A DNA stretch of 64,000 nt from Vanessa cardui (GCF_905220365.1 NC_061137.1:12676001-12740000), one strand, 5' to 3'. Counted from the first letter of the stretch, positions 32,769 through 44,640 are shown. Translations and numbers: made by a program. Notes: a model not told the origin generated them from the sequence alone.

Positions 32769-33090
32769 GAGCTGAGATGGCCCAGTAGTTAGAACGCGTG
32801 CATCTTAACCAATGATTTCGGGTTTAAACCCAGGTAGTAAGTACCAATACATATATTTGCTTAATTTGTGTTTATAATTCATCTCATGCTCGCCGGTGAA
32901 GGAAAACATCGTGAGGAAACCTGCATGTGTCTAATTTCATCAAAATTCTGCCACATGTGCATTCCACCAACGCGCATTGGAACAGCATGGTAGAATATGT
33001 TCCAAACCCTCTCCTTAATGGAAAGGGAGGCCTTATCTCAGCAGTGGGAAATGTACAGGCTGTTACTTTACTTTACTACTTTACTTTCAA
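32769..33090 (+). mobile_element. SINE-A (TTAC-tail subfamily), full length
   Basis: Plus-strand copy. Head GAGCTGAGATGGCCCAGTAG, linker 'ccaatacatatatttgctta', 3' part CCTCTCCTTAATGGAAAGGG, ending ACAGGCTGTTACTTTACTTT and further TTAC units to about 33090. Shows the subfamily's tail in forward sense. Confidence 0.9.
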
Positions 33091-34487
33091 TCGAATTTCT
33101 TAAAGTCGTCTTCCAATACTGTTGCAAATCATTCCTTACTATGAGCGAAGCGGCCTTTGATAACGGATAATATCTGAGATAATTTCTTTTAATTATGACA
33201 GCCTTTAAATTTCCCATTGCTGGGCAAACAAACAAACGAAAATTTTCATTATTTACCACATCGTATTAAAGGTTGTGTTATAAAATTAACTAAAGAAAAT
33301 AAACCTTTAATTAATATGAATAACGGAAAGATAATTGAGTTTGTGTGGGGCGAGTATACGTGTGTGTGTACTTTGGCGGCTAGTTGTTCCCTTGACATTA
33401 GCCATCGTTGTCGAAATAGTCATAACATTTTCAGTATTAAATTTTATATTTGCAAATCGTTATTTAACCACAGATATTAATAAAACAAGCAAAAAACAAA
33501 CAAAATAAGCATTATTATTACATTATTGTTTCTTTCATTCTAACACTAGACAATTCCCATTCGTGAGAAGAGGACGAAGCATCAGTAAGAGACTAAGTTA
33601 ATAAATAAAACGTGTCGATAATTCGATATGGAAAACGAATTCAACTCGAGTCACGTAAACCAGAATATATTACAATCAATTTCTCGCAGCCGTCCCGAGA
33701 AACCCGCAAATAAAAACCCGACCAGCCTTCACACAAGCCCATAAACAGCGCCTGAAGCGCGATTGTTGTACAACATAATGGACGTTGTCACTTACTTTTT
33801 CTTGATATTCTGTTTTTGGAAAATTCGGATAAAAATATCTTTTGATTTGGGCTTGAAAAAAATTGTTCGAGGTCAAATTTAAGGGTAATTTACTATAGTA
33901 GGTTATTTTTGGCAATTGTGTTTTTTTCTTCTATTTTATTAATTAATAAATTTTATTATACCAGCTGTTTGTTTCTGCTGTCATCTTATTTCATCACTCT
34001 ATACACTGAAAATCATTACTAGAATTATCATCAAAAATTTTGGATGAAACTTTTTTCAAATTTGTTTTATTATGTTTATTTGTTATGCAGACGTTATGTC
34101 TTTTTGTATTCGTAATAAAGCGAGTTTGCAAATGCAGATGTAAGTCATATATTTACATAGATAATATGCCAACGAACTTGGAAACTAAGCAGTTACGACT
34201 GTACTTCTAACTATACTCACTCAAATAGAAACATAAAAATACTGAGTTATGTTGATAAGAGGTAGAATAAGTTATTAGGAAATTTACTCAGACGTGTTAA
34301 CACGAAGCCCTTCTATCGTGTAAACGAATTACTATTTTTATATAATCGTTTTTACAGTAATATTTTCTGTATTGTAGTGTGAGTGAAAATTAACTTCTTT
34401 TTGACTACCATTCTATGTATAACATTGGTCCTATTAGCAAAAATAATAGATTAATTCTAATATGTAGTATTGGATCTATCAATAAAT
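33091..34487. other. Noncoding stretch with a SINE-A tail fragment
   Basis: 33197-33228 (TGACAGCCTTTAAATTTCCC and ATTGCTGGGC) is a ~32-bp minus-strand SINE-A 3' fragment. The two short frames around 33068-33480 show no domain. The rest is unrecognised. Confidence 0.4.
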
Positions 34488-34868
34488 ACTTCTTGGGGCA
34501 AGGCATCCGTTTCTATAATAAAATTCCGCAGACATTTTTAACTTTGCCGTTTCGTAAATTCAAATTGTTTGTAAAAATTACAATGGTGAAAAATGCATAT
34601 TATTCGATTCGATTTTATAGATGAAAAAAAAGCATGGAGTTAATGTCTGTTGACTTCCAAGCAGGATATATTTATTGAAATAATTGTATTTACTAACATG
34701 ACTTTGTATTTTTTAAATGTTGAAACAAAGTAACTAGTGAGTTTTGTGCTGGTTTTTCTCCGTGGAATCTACTTTCCGAACCGGTGGTAGCTTCACTTAA
34801 TTGTTAATTGACAATTCAAAAGTGCTTGTAAAAGCGTACTTGAATAAAGTTTATTTTGATTTTGAAGT
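34488..34868 (+). mobile_element. LINE-D 3' end with C-terminal coding remnant
   Basis: The longest LINE-D copy. The frame from 34415 includes GQGIRFYNKIPQTFLTLPFRKFKLFVK ... KNAYYSI, the C-terminal 'FYNKIP ... FK ... L..KAYYSI' block of Jockey/CR1-like RT proteins. The 3' UTR and the tail 'aagtttattttgattttga' follow. The coding part is only about 45 codons long. Confidence 0.82.
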
Positions 34869-35240
34869 CTAACTATCTTACTAACTATTTACCTAAACAT
34901 ATGTCATTTCAGACTTAGCTCTTAACCTTTTCCACCAGCAAGATAGTAGCCATCTAGTTCATGAAAGAAATATTACCAGCATGCTAGCATTTGTCTAGTC
35001 TCGGTATACTTTATACCTTTGTTCAAGAAGCAGCCTTTATAATATTTTCCTTAATCACACATCAGTGTCAAGTATAAAATGTAGTAACTTGGAAATGATA
35101 CAAAGTGGCGAGCGAGTTACAACAATGTAGATAGTTGCTTTATTAAAACTTTTTCCATAAAATGGTACATAATATCAGTGCCGACGTTCCTATAACTTTA
35201 TATAATTTTATATAAAAAAAAACTAAATATTTTTTACATT
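34869..35240. other. Noncoding stretch, nothing recognised
   Basis: No ORF or repeat match. Confidence 0.3.
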
Positions 35241-35509
35241 ATCCTGTAAATTTCCCACTGCTGGTCTAGGGTCTCAGGAGCATATTCCATCATTCTGTTT
35301 CATTGCGGTTTGGTGCAATACACATGTGGCAGAATTTCGTTGCAATAAGACACATGCAGATTTCCTCACGATGTTTTCCTTCACCGCCGAGCACGAGATG
35401 AATTATAAATACAAATTACCCACATGAACATTCAGTTTTGCTTGCTTGGGTTTGAACCTGCAAACATCGGTTAAGATGCACGCGTTCTAACCACTGGGCC
35501 ATCTCGGCA
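35241..35509 (-). mobile_element. SINE-A (GTT-tail type linker), 3' end slightly truncated
   Basis: From TCCTGTAAATTTCCCACTGC; part of the 'aaggagaggg' region is deleted. Linker 'cacatgaacattcagttttg', head ending CCATCTCGGC. The terminal repeat tail is lost. Confidence 0.85.
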
Positions 35510-36548
35510 CACACTGCTTCTTAATTTTAGGCGTTGATATAATCTGCCTGCAAAATATTCTCGTCAACTAAAATCTGGCAGCAAGATATCGTCATTATTT
35601 GTAAGCATACTTACACATCATTATAATAAAAACGATATGAAAACTTCTGCGTTACATTTTATAATATTTAATTATGTAAAACGAAAAATATAAAATGAAC
35701 GATAAAAGCATAAGTGTGATAAATGTCGCACTGGTTTCGTGATTTCGCATAATTACAATTTGGCAGCGCGTGAATACGAAATGTGTGTAACGAACATACA
35801 TCCCCTGACGGTATTTTTTCAATTATTATCATATCTTTTAAACTCAGGTATGCAGACTATCAAATTTACCTGAAGGTATGTGATCATACACACTAACAAA
35901 CTTTTACTTTTTTAGAAAAAAATATCATACTTTATTTCAGAAGTCAACTTGGGTACAATTTTTTTTAATACTATCAATTTATTATTTATTAAAGTAGGCC
36001 ATCCAAGCACTTTTTAACCTCATTTTACAGAACTATATGAAAAGAGACTAGATTAAAAATATGACTATCAAAAACATACTATGAGTATTTAACTAGACTC
36101 ACAGATATATAGTACTTCTGTTTTTTGAGGGATATAAAGAAAGAGAAAGATATATATTATAGTTCTAACACATTTTTTATAAGCTATTTTAGAAAAAAGC
36201 CTCACACATTTGTTCTGTTATTTACTACTAACAAATATTCAAGATTCAATTATGCAATGCATCCAGTGGCGTAATGTTAACTAACTCTGAAGCACGACGC
36301 AAAACCTTGTTGTCGCAAATGTACTTCAAATTAAACTAAATAAGTGTGTTGCAATTTCCTTCATCTCTGCAACGCTATTACGTTAAAGTTTAATCAAAAT
36401 ACACGTGCTACCGTATTTATTGCCAGTTTATAAAACGTATGTTAGGTTTCAAGTATTAACAAAAATTTTCTTGATATATTTCGTATTCAAATTTTTACAA
36501 AGAACCAACGATTTTAGATGCCCTTTAAGATTTGCTTGAATAAAAAAA
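35510..36548. other. AT-rich stretch, nothing recognised
   Basis: No ORF of note and no match to window repeats. Confidence 0.3.
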
Positions 36549-36810
36549 ATAACAACAACAGACTGTAAATGTCCCACTGTTGGGTTAAAGCCTCTTCTCC
36601 CTTTTGGGAGAAGGTTTTGTTTGGGTTGAAGGAAAACACATGTGGCAGAATTCCTATGAAATAGACACATGCAAGTTTCCTCACAATGTTTCTCTTACAC
36701 CGCTGAGCACGGGATGAATTATAAACAATTGAGCGCATGAATCTTCAGTGGTGCTTCTCTGGGTTTTGGACCCGCAATCATCGGTTAAGATGCAAGATGC
36801 ATCTCAGCTC
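36549..36810 (-). mobile_element. SINE-A (GTT-tail subfamily), diverged
   Basis: Tail AACAACAACAGACTG, body with a deletion near 36620-36635, linker 'gcgcatgaatcttcagtggt', head reduced (AAGATGCAAGATGCATCTCAG). The two minus-strand frames here are translated SINE. Confidence 0.82.
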
Positions 36811-36864
36811 ACTAAACTAACTAACAATAAAATAAATATATCATATAAATAAATATATATTAGT

Positions 36865-36977
36865 AAAGGTCGATGACGCACCTGTAACCTCCGGTTTAGC
36901 AGATGTCCTTGGGCGGTGATAAACACTTTCCATCAGGTGAGCTTCCTGCTCGTTTGCACTCTTTTACACAAAAAAAG
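36865..36977 (+). mobile_element. LINE-E 3' end, 5'-truncated
   Basis: AAGGTCGATGACGCACCTGT, TCCTTGGGCGGTGATAAACA, CTTTCCATCAGGTGAGCTTC, CTGCTCGTTTGC and an A-rich tail. A LINE-D-like tip (TACTTGAATAAAATATATTT) follows to 37017. Confidence 0.78.
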
Positions 36978-37065
36978 TTTAAGAGCCTACTTGAATAAAA
37001 TATATTTTGATTTATTTATTTCTTCAAGTCAAAACAAATCAATTTTGTTCAAGTATATAATGAAG

Positions 37066-37168
37066 CGTTTTTGAATCGTCGATATTTAAGTACTCGATAG
37101 GTGGTAGCTTCGCTTAAAATAATTGTCAAATGACGATTCAAAAGTGCTTGAGTAAAGTATAAATAAAT
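37066..37168 (+). mobile_element. LINE-D 3' end, decayed
   Basis: 'ggtggtagcttcgcttaaaa', 'tgtcaaatgacgattcaaaa' and 'gtgcttgagtaaagtataaa'. Short and diverged. Confidence 0.6.
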
Positions 37169-37875
37169 CCACGCGGTCAAGATTTATACAGTAACTAGTT
37201 TTAGTGCATATTTGTATATATTTAAGCATTTAATGTTATTAATTCTTATTTTAACAAATATTTGTGATAAAAAAAAAATAAAGTATATATTGATTTTGTT
37301 TTTATTATTATTTATCGTCAAAATGTCAAACCGTCGGAAGAGTGAAGAATTTGGCATTTCTAATCGTATAAACGTCAAAAAAAGTTAACCAATCGTAATG
37401 TCTAATTCATAATCTTCAATCCGTACATAAAGTATTTTATCAAAACATATATTCAAAAGATTATCAACCTTAAAACAAAGTCGCAAATACGAAAATCGAA
37501 TGAACAAACTGAAGGTATTAACGTCATAAAAGTTAGTTTAAAATATCGGAATGCATTGGAGATTTAACAACGGCCCTTGTCTTCTAGATATGAATTATTA
37601 AGCCTTCCTGTTGGCGCTTTTATCGGATTATAGAGAAAAAGTGAGTACTTGGCATTCATTTTATGAAACTGGAAGAGATATTCGTGAATGTGGTTTGTAA
37701 TTTCTAGGCCATGAAAGTAATTTAATGCTACGATAACTTGTTCATGATTCTTTACAATAAGTGTGATTTTATTGGCTTATATTTTGAAATACTTAGTATT
37801 AGAGCACGTCTCCGTTCTGATTCAAACATTTCAAATATAACTATCTGTATTGCATGAACAATTTATGTTATATGA
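37169..37875. other. AT-rich stretch, nothing recognised
   Basis: No ORF of note. Confidence 0.3.
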
Positions 37876-38098
37876 TGACGACCTCCGTGGTCTAGTAGTG
37901 TGTACACCGGTTTTCATGGGTCACTCCGAGGTTCGACTCCTGGCCGAGTCCATGTAACAAAGTTAAAAAGTTTTGTGTGGTATTGGGTGTGGGTATTTGC
38001 GGTATCGTAGTCACTTCTGATTTACCATAATACAATTGCTTTAGCTACTTAAATTGGGATCACAATGTCTGTGATGTTGTTCAATATTTATGTAGTCA
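37876..38098 (+). mobile_element. SINE-C, full length
   Basis: Head GACGACCTCCGTGGTCTAGT, box B-like GGTTCGACTCCTGG, then GTGTGGGTATTTGCGGTATC, CACTTCTGATTTACCATAAT, and tail GATGTTGTTCAATATTTATG. Confidence 0.87.
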
Positions 38099-38790
38099 TT
38101 TGTACATAGCAATTGATGTAAATAAATCTTAAGACGGAGTACCCTTCTTATAAATTCTTGCGTCGTTATCAGTTACAATATTAAAGCGTGCTAAGACGGA
38201 ACCGCCTTGAGAGATAGAGTTTGTGTTACCGATTAGAAACTTTGAGTTGGGTCGATCCCTTTTTCTCGGTAGTTTATGAAAATTGTGAAAACGTTGACAT
38301 GTCGTTATGTTAATATGTTAGTCCTGCTCGCAGCTTTTCACCTCATATTTTTCCCCCAAAGTTATAATCATTGTTTCATCATCACAGTTGATGATTCTGG
38401 AACTGTCGGAAAACATGATATATAGCACAATACCTTGACAAAGGTATCAAAACATTAACCGTTATAGTACTCCATAGACCACCATCGATGTAGTTTGTAA
38501 TAATATCCAAAAGATTGCCTCATATTCTCATCACTTAATACAATATTTTTATATACTTCACGTATTTAAAAAAGACAATTTGTGTAAGAATGTTAAAAAG
38601 GGTTAAAGAAGTTTGATAGTTATCCTAGCTTATCAAAGTTGAGGTCTATGAAACCGGAGATTGTAAAAGTTGTAAAGAATAACATTGTGTCGACTTTGGA
38701 AAGATTAATTTATTTTCTTTGAAATGTTATCGTATTAATAATTATAAGAGAATAAAACTGTTTATTAAACTGAAGCTTTATTTTTCTCAT
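38099..38790. other. Noncoding stretch, nothing recognised
   Basis: No ORF or repeat match. Confidence 0.3.
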
Positions 38791-39350
38791 GAGGCCGAGA
38801 TGGCCCAGTGGTTGGGACTAATACTTAACTGATGATTGCGGGTTCAAACCCAGTTAAGTACCACTGAATTTCCATGTTCTTAATTTCTTCATTTCGTGCT
38901 CGGTAGTGAAGTAGCTCATGAGGTAACTTAAAGTAAAGAGTAAGTAACAGCCTGTACATTTCCCACTGCTGAACATATTCCACCACGCTGTTCCAATGCG
39001 GGTTGGCGGAATGCACATGTGGCAGAATTCCGATGAAATTAGACACATGCAGGTTTCCTCACGATGTCTTCCTTCACCGCCGAGCACGACATGAATCATA
39101 AACACAAATTAGGTACATATATGAAGCGGTGCTTGCCTGGGTTTGAACCCGCAATCATCGGTTAAAATGCACGCGTTCTAACCACTGGGCCATCTCAGCT
39201 CAACAAACTAGGTAACTTTCATGTGTCTAATTTCAACGAAATTCTACCACATATGTATCCACGCATTGAAGCAGATGAAATATGCTCTACCTACTCCTCA
39301 AATGGAGAGGAGGCCTTATCCTAGCAATGCGTGCTTTAAATTCTGTTACT
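38791..39350 (+). mobile_element. SINE-A, outer copy of a SINE-in-SINE nest
   Basis: The plus-strand head and first body part lie at 38791-38929 (GAGGCCGAGATGGCCCAGTG ...). The rest (TCATGTGTCTAATTTCAACG ... CTCAAATGGAGAGGAGGCC) resumes at 39219 and runs to about 39350. Split by an opposite-strand SINE-A. Confidence 0.85.
38930..39209 (-). mobile_element. SINE-A (TTAC-tail), inner copy with TSD
   Basis: Minus strand, from AAAGTAAAGAGTAAGTAACAG to head ending CCATCTCAGCTC. Direct repeat AGGTAACTT at 38921-38929 and 39210-39218. A 23-bp deletion removes the 'aaggagaggg' region. Confidence 0.9.
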
Positions 39351-39409
39351 ATGTATTATATTTCTGGCAAATCTTCTTAATAATTGTGATTACACAGTAA
39401 GAGATGAAA

Positions 39410-39530
39410 TGAAGTGAAAAGAACACGTGGCACTCAGCCAAGATGTCTGGTTTAAATTAGGCAAGCACTTCTTGCTTACGATTGCTTAGTACATATTTGT
39501 TAAATTGAGACAACATAATGAAGAAACATG
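39410..39530. mobile_element. Possible decayed SINE-A
   Basis: 'gaacacgtggcactcagcca', 'ggtttaaattaggcaagcac' and 'gaagaaacatgc' recall the SINE-A head and body, but the order is disturbed. Confidence 0.3.
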
Positions 39531-39647
39531 CTTATCTAATGAAAATAATCAAATTAAGTCATACTACAGTCACGTGGTATAGCAATCTTAATTATTAAAC
39601 AGTAGGATAGGCTTTGTCGTTAGTTCTTGGCCATTTGAATTATATAT

Positions 39648-40150
39648 GTCGGCGCGAAACCGCGTATTTAAGAAAAACACGTGTCCAGAAATGATTATTT
39701 TAATAATTTGAAACTGTTTCACTGTTAAATTAATAATTTTTAGTGAATTTTGAAATGTTAAATTAGTTTGAAATATTTTAGTGTTTGTAAACAGGTGTTA
39801 TGTGATTAGTCTAGTCACCTATTTTTGTTATAAAAGATCATGTGCCCGCCGGTATCGACAGACTTGGTCGAGCCGTCGGAACGATCGTCTCATGTTACAA
39901 TAAATCAGAGAAGAATATTCCCTGAGTTTAATTTTATACCACTGAAGATGGTTAAAGATCGAAACTCTGACACATTTTTTAAAAAACGGGCTCGGACATG
40001 CTTCTCCGTTATATATTTTATCTTCTTAAGTGACGAAGTTAACGATATGTCAGCTTATTTATTAGGAATATAAGTCAATTATTTGTATCAGTATTTCCAA
40101 GTTGTAATAAATAGTTGGAATTACAACAACGCTTACGTACTAAATTTAAT
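39648..40150 (+). mobile_element. Possible solo LTR
   Basis: Starts TGTCGGCGCGAAACCGCG, has TATAAAAG at 39830, a GC-rich segment with TCGACAGACTTGGTCGAGCC, and AATAAA at 39899-39904. About 500 bp from the TG a 'TTTGGTGAC' motif follows, resembling the start of a primer-binding site in insect LTR elements (often TGGTGACCCC). No second LTR or gag/pol frame nearby. Order and spacing of TATA and poly(A) signals fit an LTR; the identification is tentative. Confidence 0.42.
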
Positions 40151-41027
40151 ATTTGGTGACAAATAAAAAAGAAAAACTCTTACTATCACTTTAAATTTTA
40201 GTAATAACTGTGTTTTAGTAGATACCTACTTAGTTAATCAAAGCTCGTTATTTTTTACAAGTCTAATCAAATGTCTGTGTATGTATCAAAGTAATATTTA
40301 AGCCAAAATTTGTGTATAAACATTTTGCTCTGCTCATTTTTCGATTTGTTTTGTTTTTTTTTTTTCACTTTTGTTGTTGTAGCAAGTAATAGTAATTAAT
40401 ATTTTCATTAGCATGTAGTGTTTGCTTTTAAATGGTTTTAAAATAATCATAATGATAATCTATGTATGCATATCATGTAATTGTATATTTATGTTGGAAT
40501 GACAAATGTAAAAATCGCTAGCAAACCCAATAAACAAAAATAAATTTCTGTGAGAACAATTTCAATTAAAGATACAAAATTAATAAACAAACTATTCGCA
40601 AAATTTGTCTAAATTACGAAATGGAATCAGCCTGTTTAATTTCTAGAACCCAAATTAATTTCAGACTGTATTTTAAAGTTTAGTAGAGCTAGTGTCAACA
40701 CTCATTCGAAATTCACGTTTAAAATTTGAGGAAAATTTAATCCAGGTATATGTATATAAACAGCCTTGTGGGTTTAGCTTGCGTTATTTACTGATATAAT
40801 ATTCATGTTCAAAGTTGACATACTCTGTGGCATTACAGTACTTACAACAATATTATGTATATCCAAAATAATATCGGATGTTTTGATAGGAACAGTGAAA
40901 CAGCTATGGTAATGAAAATCTTGTAAGTTCATGCTTCCGGGTTCGCAAAATCTATTCAAACTTCGTATTGTAATTATTTATATAATGATCAATAATAAAA
41001 ATATAAAATAATCCATAAATATTTAAA
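40151..41027. other. AT-rich stretch, nothing recognised
   Basis: No ORF of note. Confidence 0.3.
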
Positions 41028-41142
41028 CAGGTCCCTTGTGCCTCACTGGCTCACTTACTCCCAGAATACAACAATATTAAGTATTATCGCGGTAGATTAT
41101 CTGATGAGAGGGTGGTACTTACCCAGACGGGCTATTAAACAT
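41028..41142 (-). mobile_element. SINE-B, 5' half
   Basis: Reversed GTAGCCCGTCTGGGTAAGTA-type head, GGTAGATTATCTGATGAGAG, CAATATTAAGTATTATCGCG and GGTCCCTTGTGCCTCACTGG. The 3' half is missing. Confidence 0.75.
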
Positions 41143-41759
41143 AACAATTAATAAATCACTATAAAAACTCAGTAAAGGCAAAAAATTGTATCTGTTTATT
41201 AATGCAGATATTGAGTTTTTATGTTCATAAATACTCAGTAAAAGTTCTATCAAAGTTTGAAACTTGGTAGATTACGTGTATTCATACGGAATGAAAATTA
41301 AATGTATGAATATTGTCGATCTTCCATTCGAGAATGTGTTAACTTTAATGTGATTCTGTTTATGAAAACTTCGCTCTTTACTCGGGTTGAATAGAATGCT
41401 TTTTAATTTAAGAAATGTGCGAGGAATAATCAAAGAACTCACTACATAAGTGGATTAGACGCGACGAAGATGTGACTGTATCTTAACCTAATTTTACAAG
41501 CACATTTTAGGAATATACTCTTGCATTCGGCTGTATTGTATTCATTGGAATCGTAGGTATACTATATATGATAGAGAGATACGATAGTATGAGAGCCTTA
41601 TGCCGATTGCCATCAAAGTCAATCTTACCCCCTAAACGCGCAAATGGATGTTTCACATCAATAAGAGCTCAAGGAGTCAGGATATACACATCAATACTAC
41701 GACTTACACAACGTTGGGCAGCTTAAATACGGGGGCTGTTAAGGCTAGATGAATTGTGT
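41143..41759. other. Noncoding stretch, nothing recognised
   Basis: No repeat match. Confidence 0.3.
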
Positions 41760-42240
41760 TAGGGTTGTGAATTCGCAAGATAAGATTTACTGAGGATTTG
41801 AATAGACATAGTGACGAATAGATGGAAGAGTCTATCCTCTGAAAATGTTGATTTAAATAAAACTTCCGACAGCCATAAAGTGTCGTAATTTGACGATGGT
41901 AATGTTGAATATTTAGGATTATTTTGTAGATAATCGACAGCGATCTGAGAGTTTTTTTTATTAAGCACCCAACGGGGGTAAATTTGGGGCTTATTAACGA
42001 TTATTTTAAATTTTACAATTGAACATTTTGAAAGTAGTCTGGTATCCTGTTGTAAAAATTCATTGCACCTTAAAAGAGTTGCCTCAGACAGGAACTGGAT
42101 GCGAGTAGCCAAACAAATACCACAGTGGCGTGCATTTGAAGAGGCCTATGTCCAGCAGTGGAAAAACATGGGCTAATGATGATGATGATGACAAAAGAGT
42201 TACTAACCTTGTACAATCGGGTACTCGGAGTAACAAGTTT
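41760..42240 (-). mobile_element. Decayed LINE C-terminal remnant, split by RTE tail
   Basis: On the minus strand, near 42070-42020, one frame reads NFYNRIPDYFQNVQL, similar to the FYNKIPQTF-LP block at the C-terminus of LINE-D-like RT proteins. The open 117-codon minus frame (41759-42112) is a different, accidental frame. Weak similarity and no catalytic motifs remain. Confidence 0.4.
42081..42192 (+). mobile_element. RTE-type LINE 3' end, with TSD
   Basis: Encodes the final ~32 residues, SDRNWMRVAKQIPQWRAFEE then AYVQQWKNMG and stop, the classic RTE C-terminus (EAYVQQW). It ends in an ATG/TGA trinucleotide tail, as RTE elements do. Direct repeat AAAAGAGTT at 42072-42080 and 42193-42201. 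Confidence 0.85.
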
Positions 42241-43304
42241 ATGCATGTTTATTGTTCCTAGTTTTTATAAGTATGTACGTAACAATTTCTGGCAAAATCA
42301 TCTATATTTTTGGGTACATACATAACATTATCCAAAAACAAATTGAGAAGTGAGTAATATTTTAATTTCATTAAACTTAGTCCTTTACGAATCTTTTGGG
42401 CATAGATTATAGATTGCACAAATAGCCCTCTTCTGCAGTATAAAAATGGTATTTTAGTGTTAAAAATGTCAATAATATTTCAATTGTAAACTTGTCGTAA
42501 ATGAATTCTACGTGAGAGAAGACACGGGAACTCTTAGTCAACTAGCTGATATATATTAATGTAATCAAAGCGGTTGTAGTTCACCAGCATCCGTGCCTAG
42601 TGGATGTCAAAACTCAGTCAGGCGTGAAATTAAATGACATAGATTTAGGCTTTGTTTCAGAGTGCGAGCTCGTATTTAGCATATCACTACATTTTGTAAA
42701 TCTAAGTCCGGACCGCGTTTGTCTATCTTTATGTTTGCGATAAACTCTAAAACTACTGAACGGATTTTCACTATAGACAGAGGGAGTTATAAAGAAGGTT
42801 TAAATTAATCATTTATCCAGGTTTTTGTGTAAATAACTTGAAATAGAATAATTACGAAACGTAAAAATATAATTCAAATTATATCTAATTGTTTGTTAAA
42901 AACCTTAATAAATAGCGCTAATACTATTTCACTTGCAGGCAGGATATATTATATATATATATTTTTTATAACAAAAGCTGGGAAAGATTGTCTAAGATGA
43001 TAAGTGATGTTAAGTGATGTAATGTGATAGTAAATCTACGGTGGTAGCTATATGTTTAAAACAGTTCTGTAAATGGAGAATTAAAAATATAATAATAAGT
43101 TATCTGAGTATCTTTCAGTGTTAGGTATACTATAAGAAACATATGACTTTCCTTGAAGTTCAAGCTTGCCTCATATCAAATTTGGTTCAATGATTTGGCT
43201 TTGATCGATACACATTTATGTAAGTGTATATAATTGTAATTATATACATAATTAATTTCGTCAATAGTTTGTCAAATAATCCAAATGAGATGAGAAAAGT
43301 CAGC
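42241..43304. other. Noncoding stretch with a Helitron-H-like trace
   Basis: 42721-42812 ('aactctaaaactactgaacg', then 'gattttcactatagaca') recalls the Helitron-H block. Nothing else is recognised. Confidence 0.35.
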
Positions 43305-43372
43305 GGTTGTTTGAGTTTGAACCAGCGATCTGTGATAATCATGTATTCTACCCACTAAGCCGTTTCGGCCTT
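43305..43372 (-). mobile_element. tRNA-like SINE head, decayed
   Basis: Reversed: GGCCGAAACGGCTTAGTGGG, TAGAATACATGATTATCACA, GCTGGTTCAAACTCAAAC. Box A and B spacing matches SINE-A, but only the head remains. Confidence 0.5.
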
Positions 43373-43670
43373 TGAATGTAATAAAATACAATATCTTATA
43401 TAATATTGTATTTTGTACGTTCGTCACGTATACTACGATGTATAAGTATTCACTGGACGGCTGGACCGTCGTTTAACGACAACTTACCGTCGGTCTCTGA
43501 CAGTTTAATGTAATCATTTAAATACTGGCTGTCCGCAGCGGTTTCACACGGCTAGGGTCTACATAAAACTTTACTGTAAGCCAATACAAAGTTATATCAG
43601 TCTACTGATCGATTCAAAACTTTAATTGAAAACTGTATGTGCGTAGTGAACTGATGAAAATCTATTTGGT

Positions 43671-43970
43671 AAAAGTGACAGCCTGTAAATTACCCACTGC
43701 TGGGCTAAGGCCTCCTCTGCTATTAAGGAGAGGGTTTGGAACATATTCCACCACGTTGTTCCAACGCGGGTTGGTGGATTGCACATGTAGCAGAATTTCG
43801 ATGAAATTAGACACATGTAGGTTTCCTCACGAAGGAAAACCCTTCACCGCTGAGCACGAGATGAATTATAAACACAAATTAAGCACCTATATATAGTGGT
43901 GCTTGCCTGTATTTGAACCTGCAATCATCGGTTAAGATGCACGCGTTCTAACCACTGGGCTATCTCGGTA
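43671..43970 (-). mobile_element. SINE-A (TTAC-tail subfamily), full length
   Basis: AAAAGTGACAGCCTGTAAAT, TGCTATTAAGGAGAGGGTTT, body with a short tandem error 'cacgaaggaaaacccttcac', linker 'cacctatatatagtggtgct', head ending CTATCTCGGT. Confidence 0.9.
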
Positions 43971-43997
43971 ACATTACACTACAGTAGTAATGAAATA

Positions 43998-44058
43998 ACA
44001 TGTATGTGCTGGCTTACTGAAATTTTACACCGGAACTCAACAATACAAAGTATTACTG
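43998..44058 (-). mobile_element. SINE-B fragment
   Basis: Reversed SINE-B middle: GTGCTGGCTTACTGAAATTT, CACCGGAACTCAACAATACA and AAGTATTACTG. Confidence 0.55.
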
Positions 44059-44406
44059 ATTAAGAATAAAGAACGAGTAGTTGAACTCTACCAAGTAAAA
44101 CCTCGTTAGTAATTCTCGTTTTAATATTTATGCCGTCTTAAATAAGGCTTCTTTCCCTGGATTTATTATTTCAGATACTAAGCAATTAATACTTAAGATG
44201 TGATTACTGTGTCTAATTAGATATTAATAGGAACTTTCTAGAATAATATAAAATGTTAATCTGTCTGATTATAGCATTAATTTCTTATCCAATGCTCTGC
44301 TTGTTTCTGATTGGTTCCAATGTAATGAAGGATCAAAACCAATCTCATATGTATGTGTTTATTTTAAAGTCAACACTTGAAAGGCTCTTGAAACAGTAAT
44401 GTTTCA
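44059..44406. other. Noncoding stretch, nothing recognised
   Basis: No repeat match. Confidence 0.3.
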
Positions 44407-44640
44407 CGACCTCCATAGTCGAGTAGTGTGTACATCGGTTTTCATGAGTACGCCACTCCGAGGTCCCGGGTTCGATTCCCGGCCGGGTCGATGTAGAAAA
44501 AGTTCATTAGTATTTTATGTTGTCTTCGGTCTGGGTATTTGTGGTACCGTCGTTACTTCTGATTTTCCATAACATAAGTGCTTCAGCTACTTACATTGGG
44601 ATCAAAGTAGTGTATGTGATATTGTCCAATATTTATTCAT
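44407..44640 (+). mobile_element. SINE-C, full length, best tRNA-like head
   Basis: Head CACGACCTCCATAGTCGAGT, GTGTGTACATCGGTTTTCAT, ACGCCACTCCGAGGTCCCGG and box B GGTTCGATTCCCGGCC, which matches the consensus. Body TCGGTCTGGGTATTTGTGGT, tail GATATTGTCCAATATTTATT. Confidence 0.9.

Noticed and set aside
41759..42112. 117-codon minus frame
   Set aside because: It crosses an RTE insertion boundary, and its frame does not match the LINE-like reading (NFYNRIPDYF) in the neighbouring frame.
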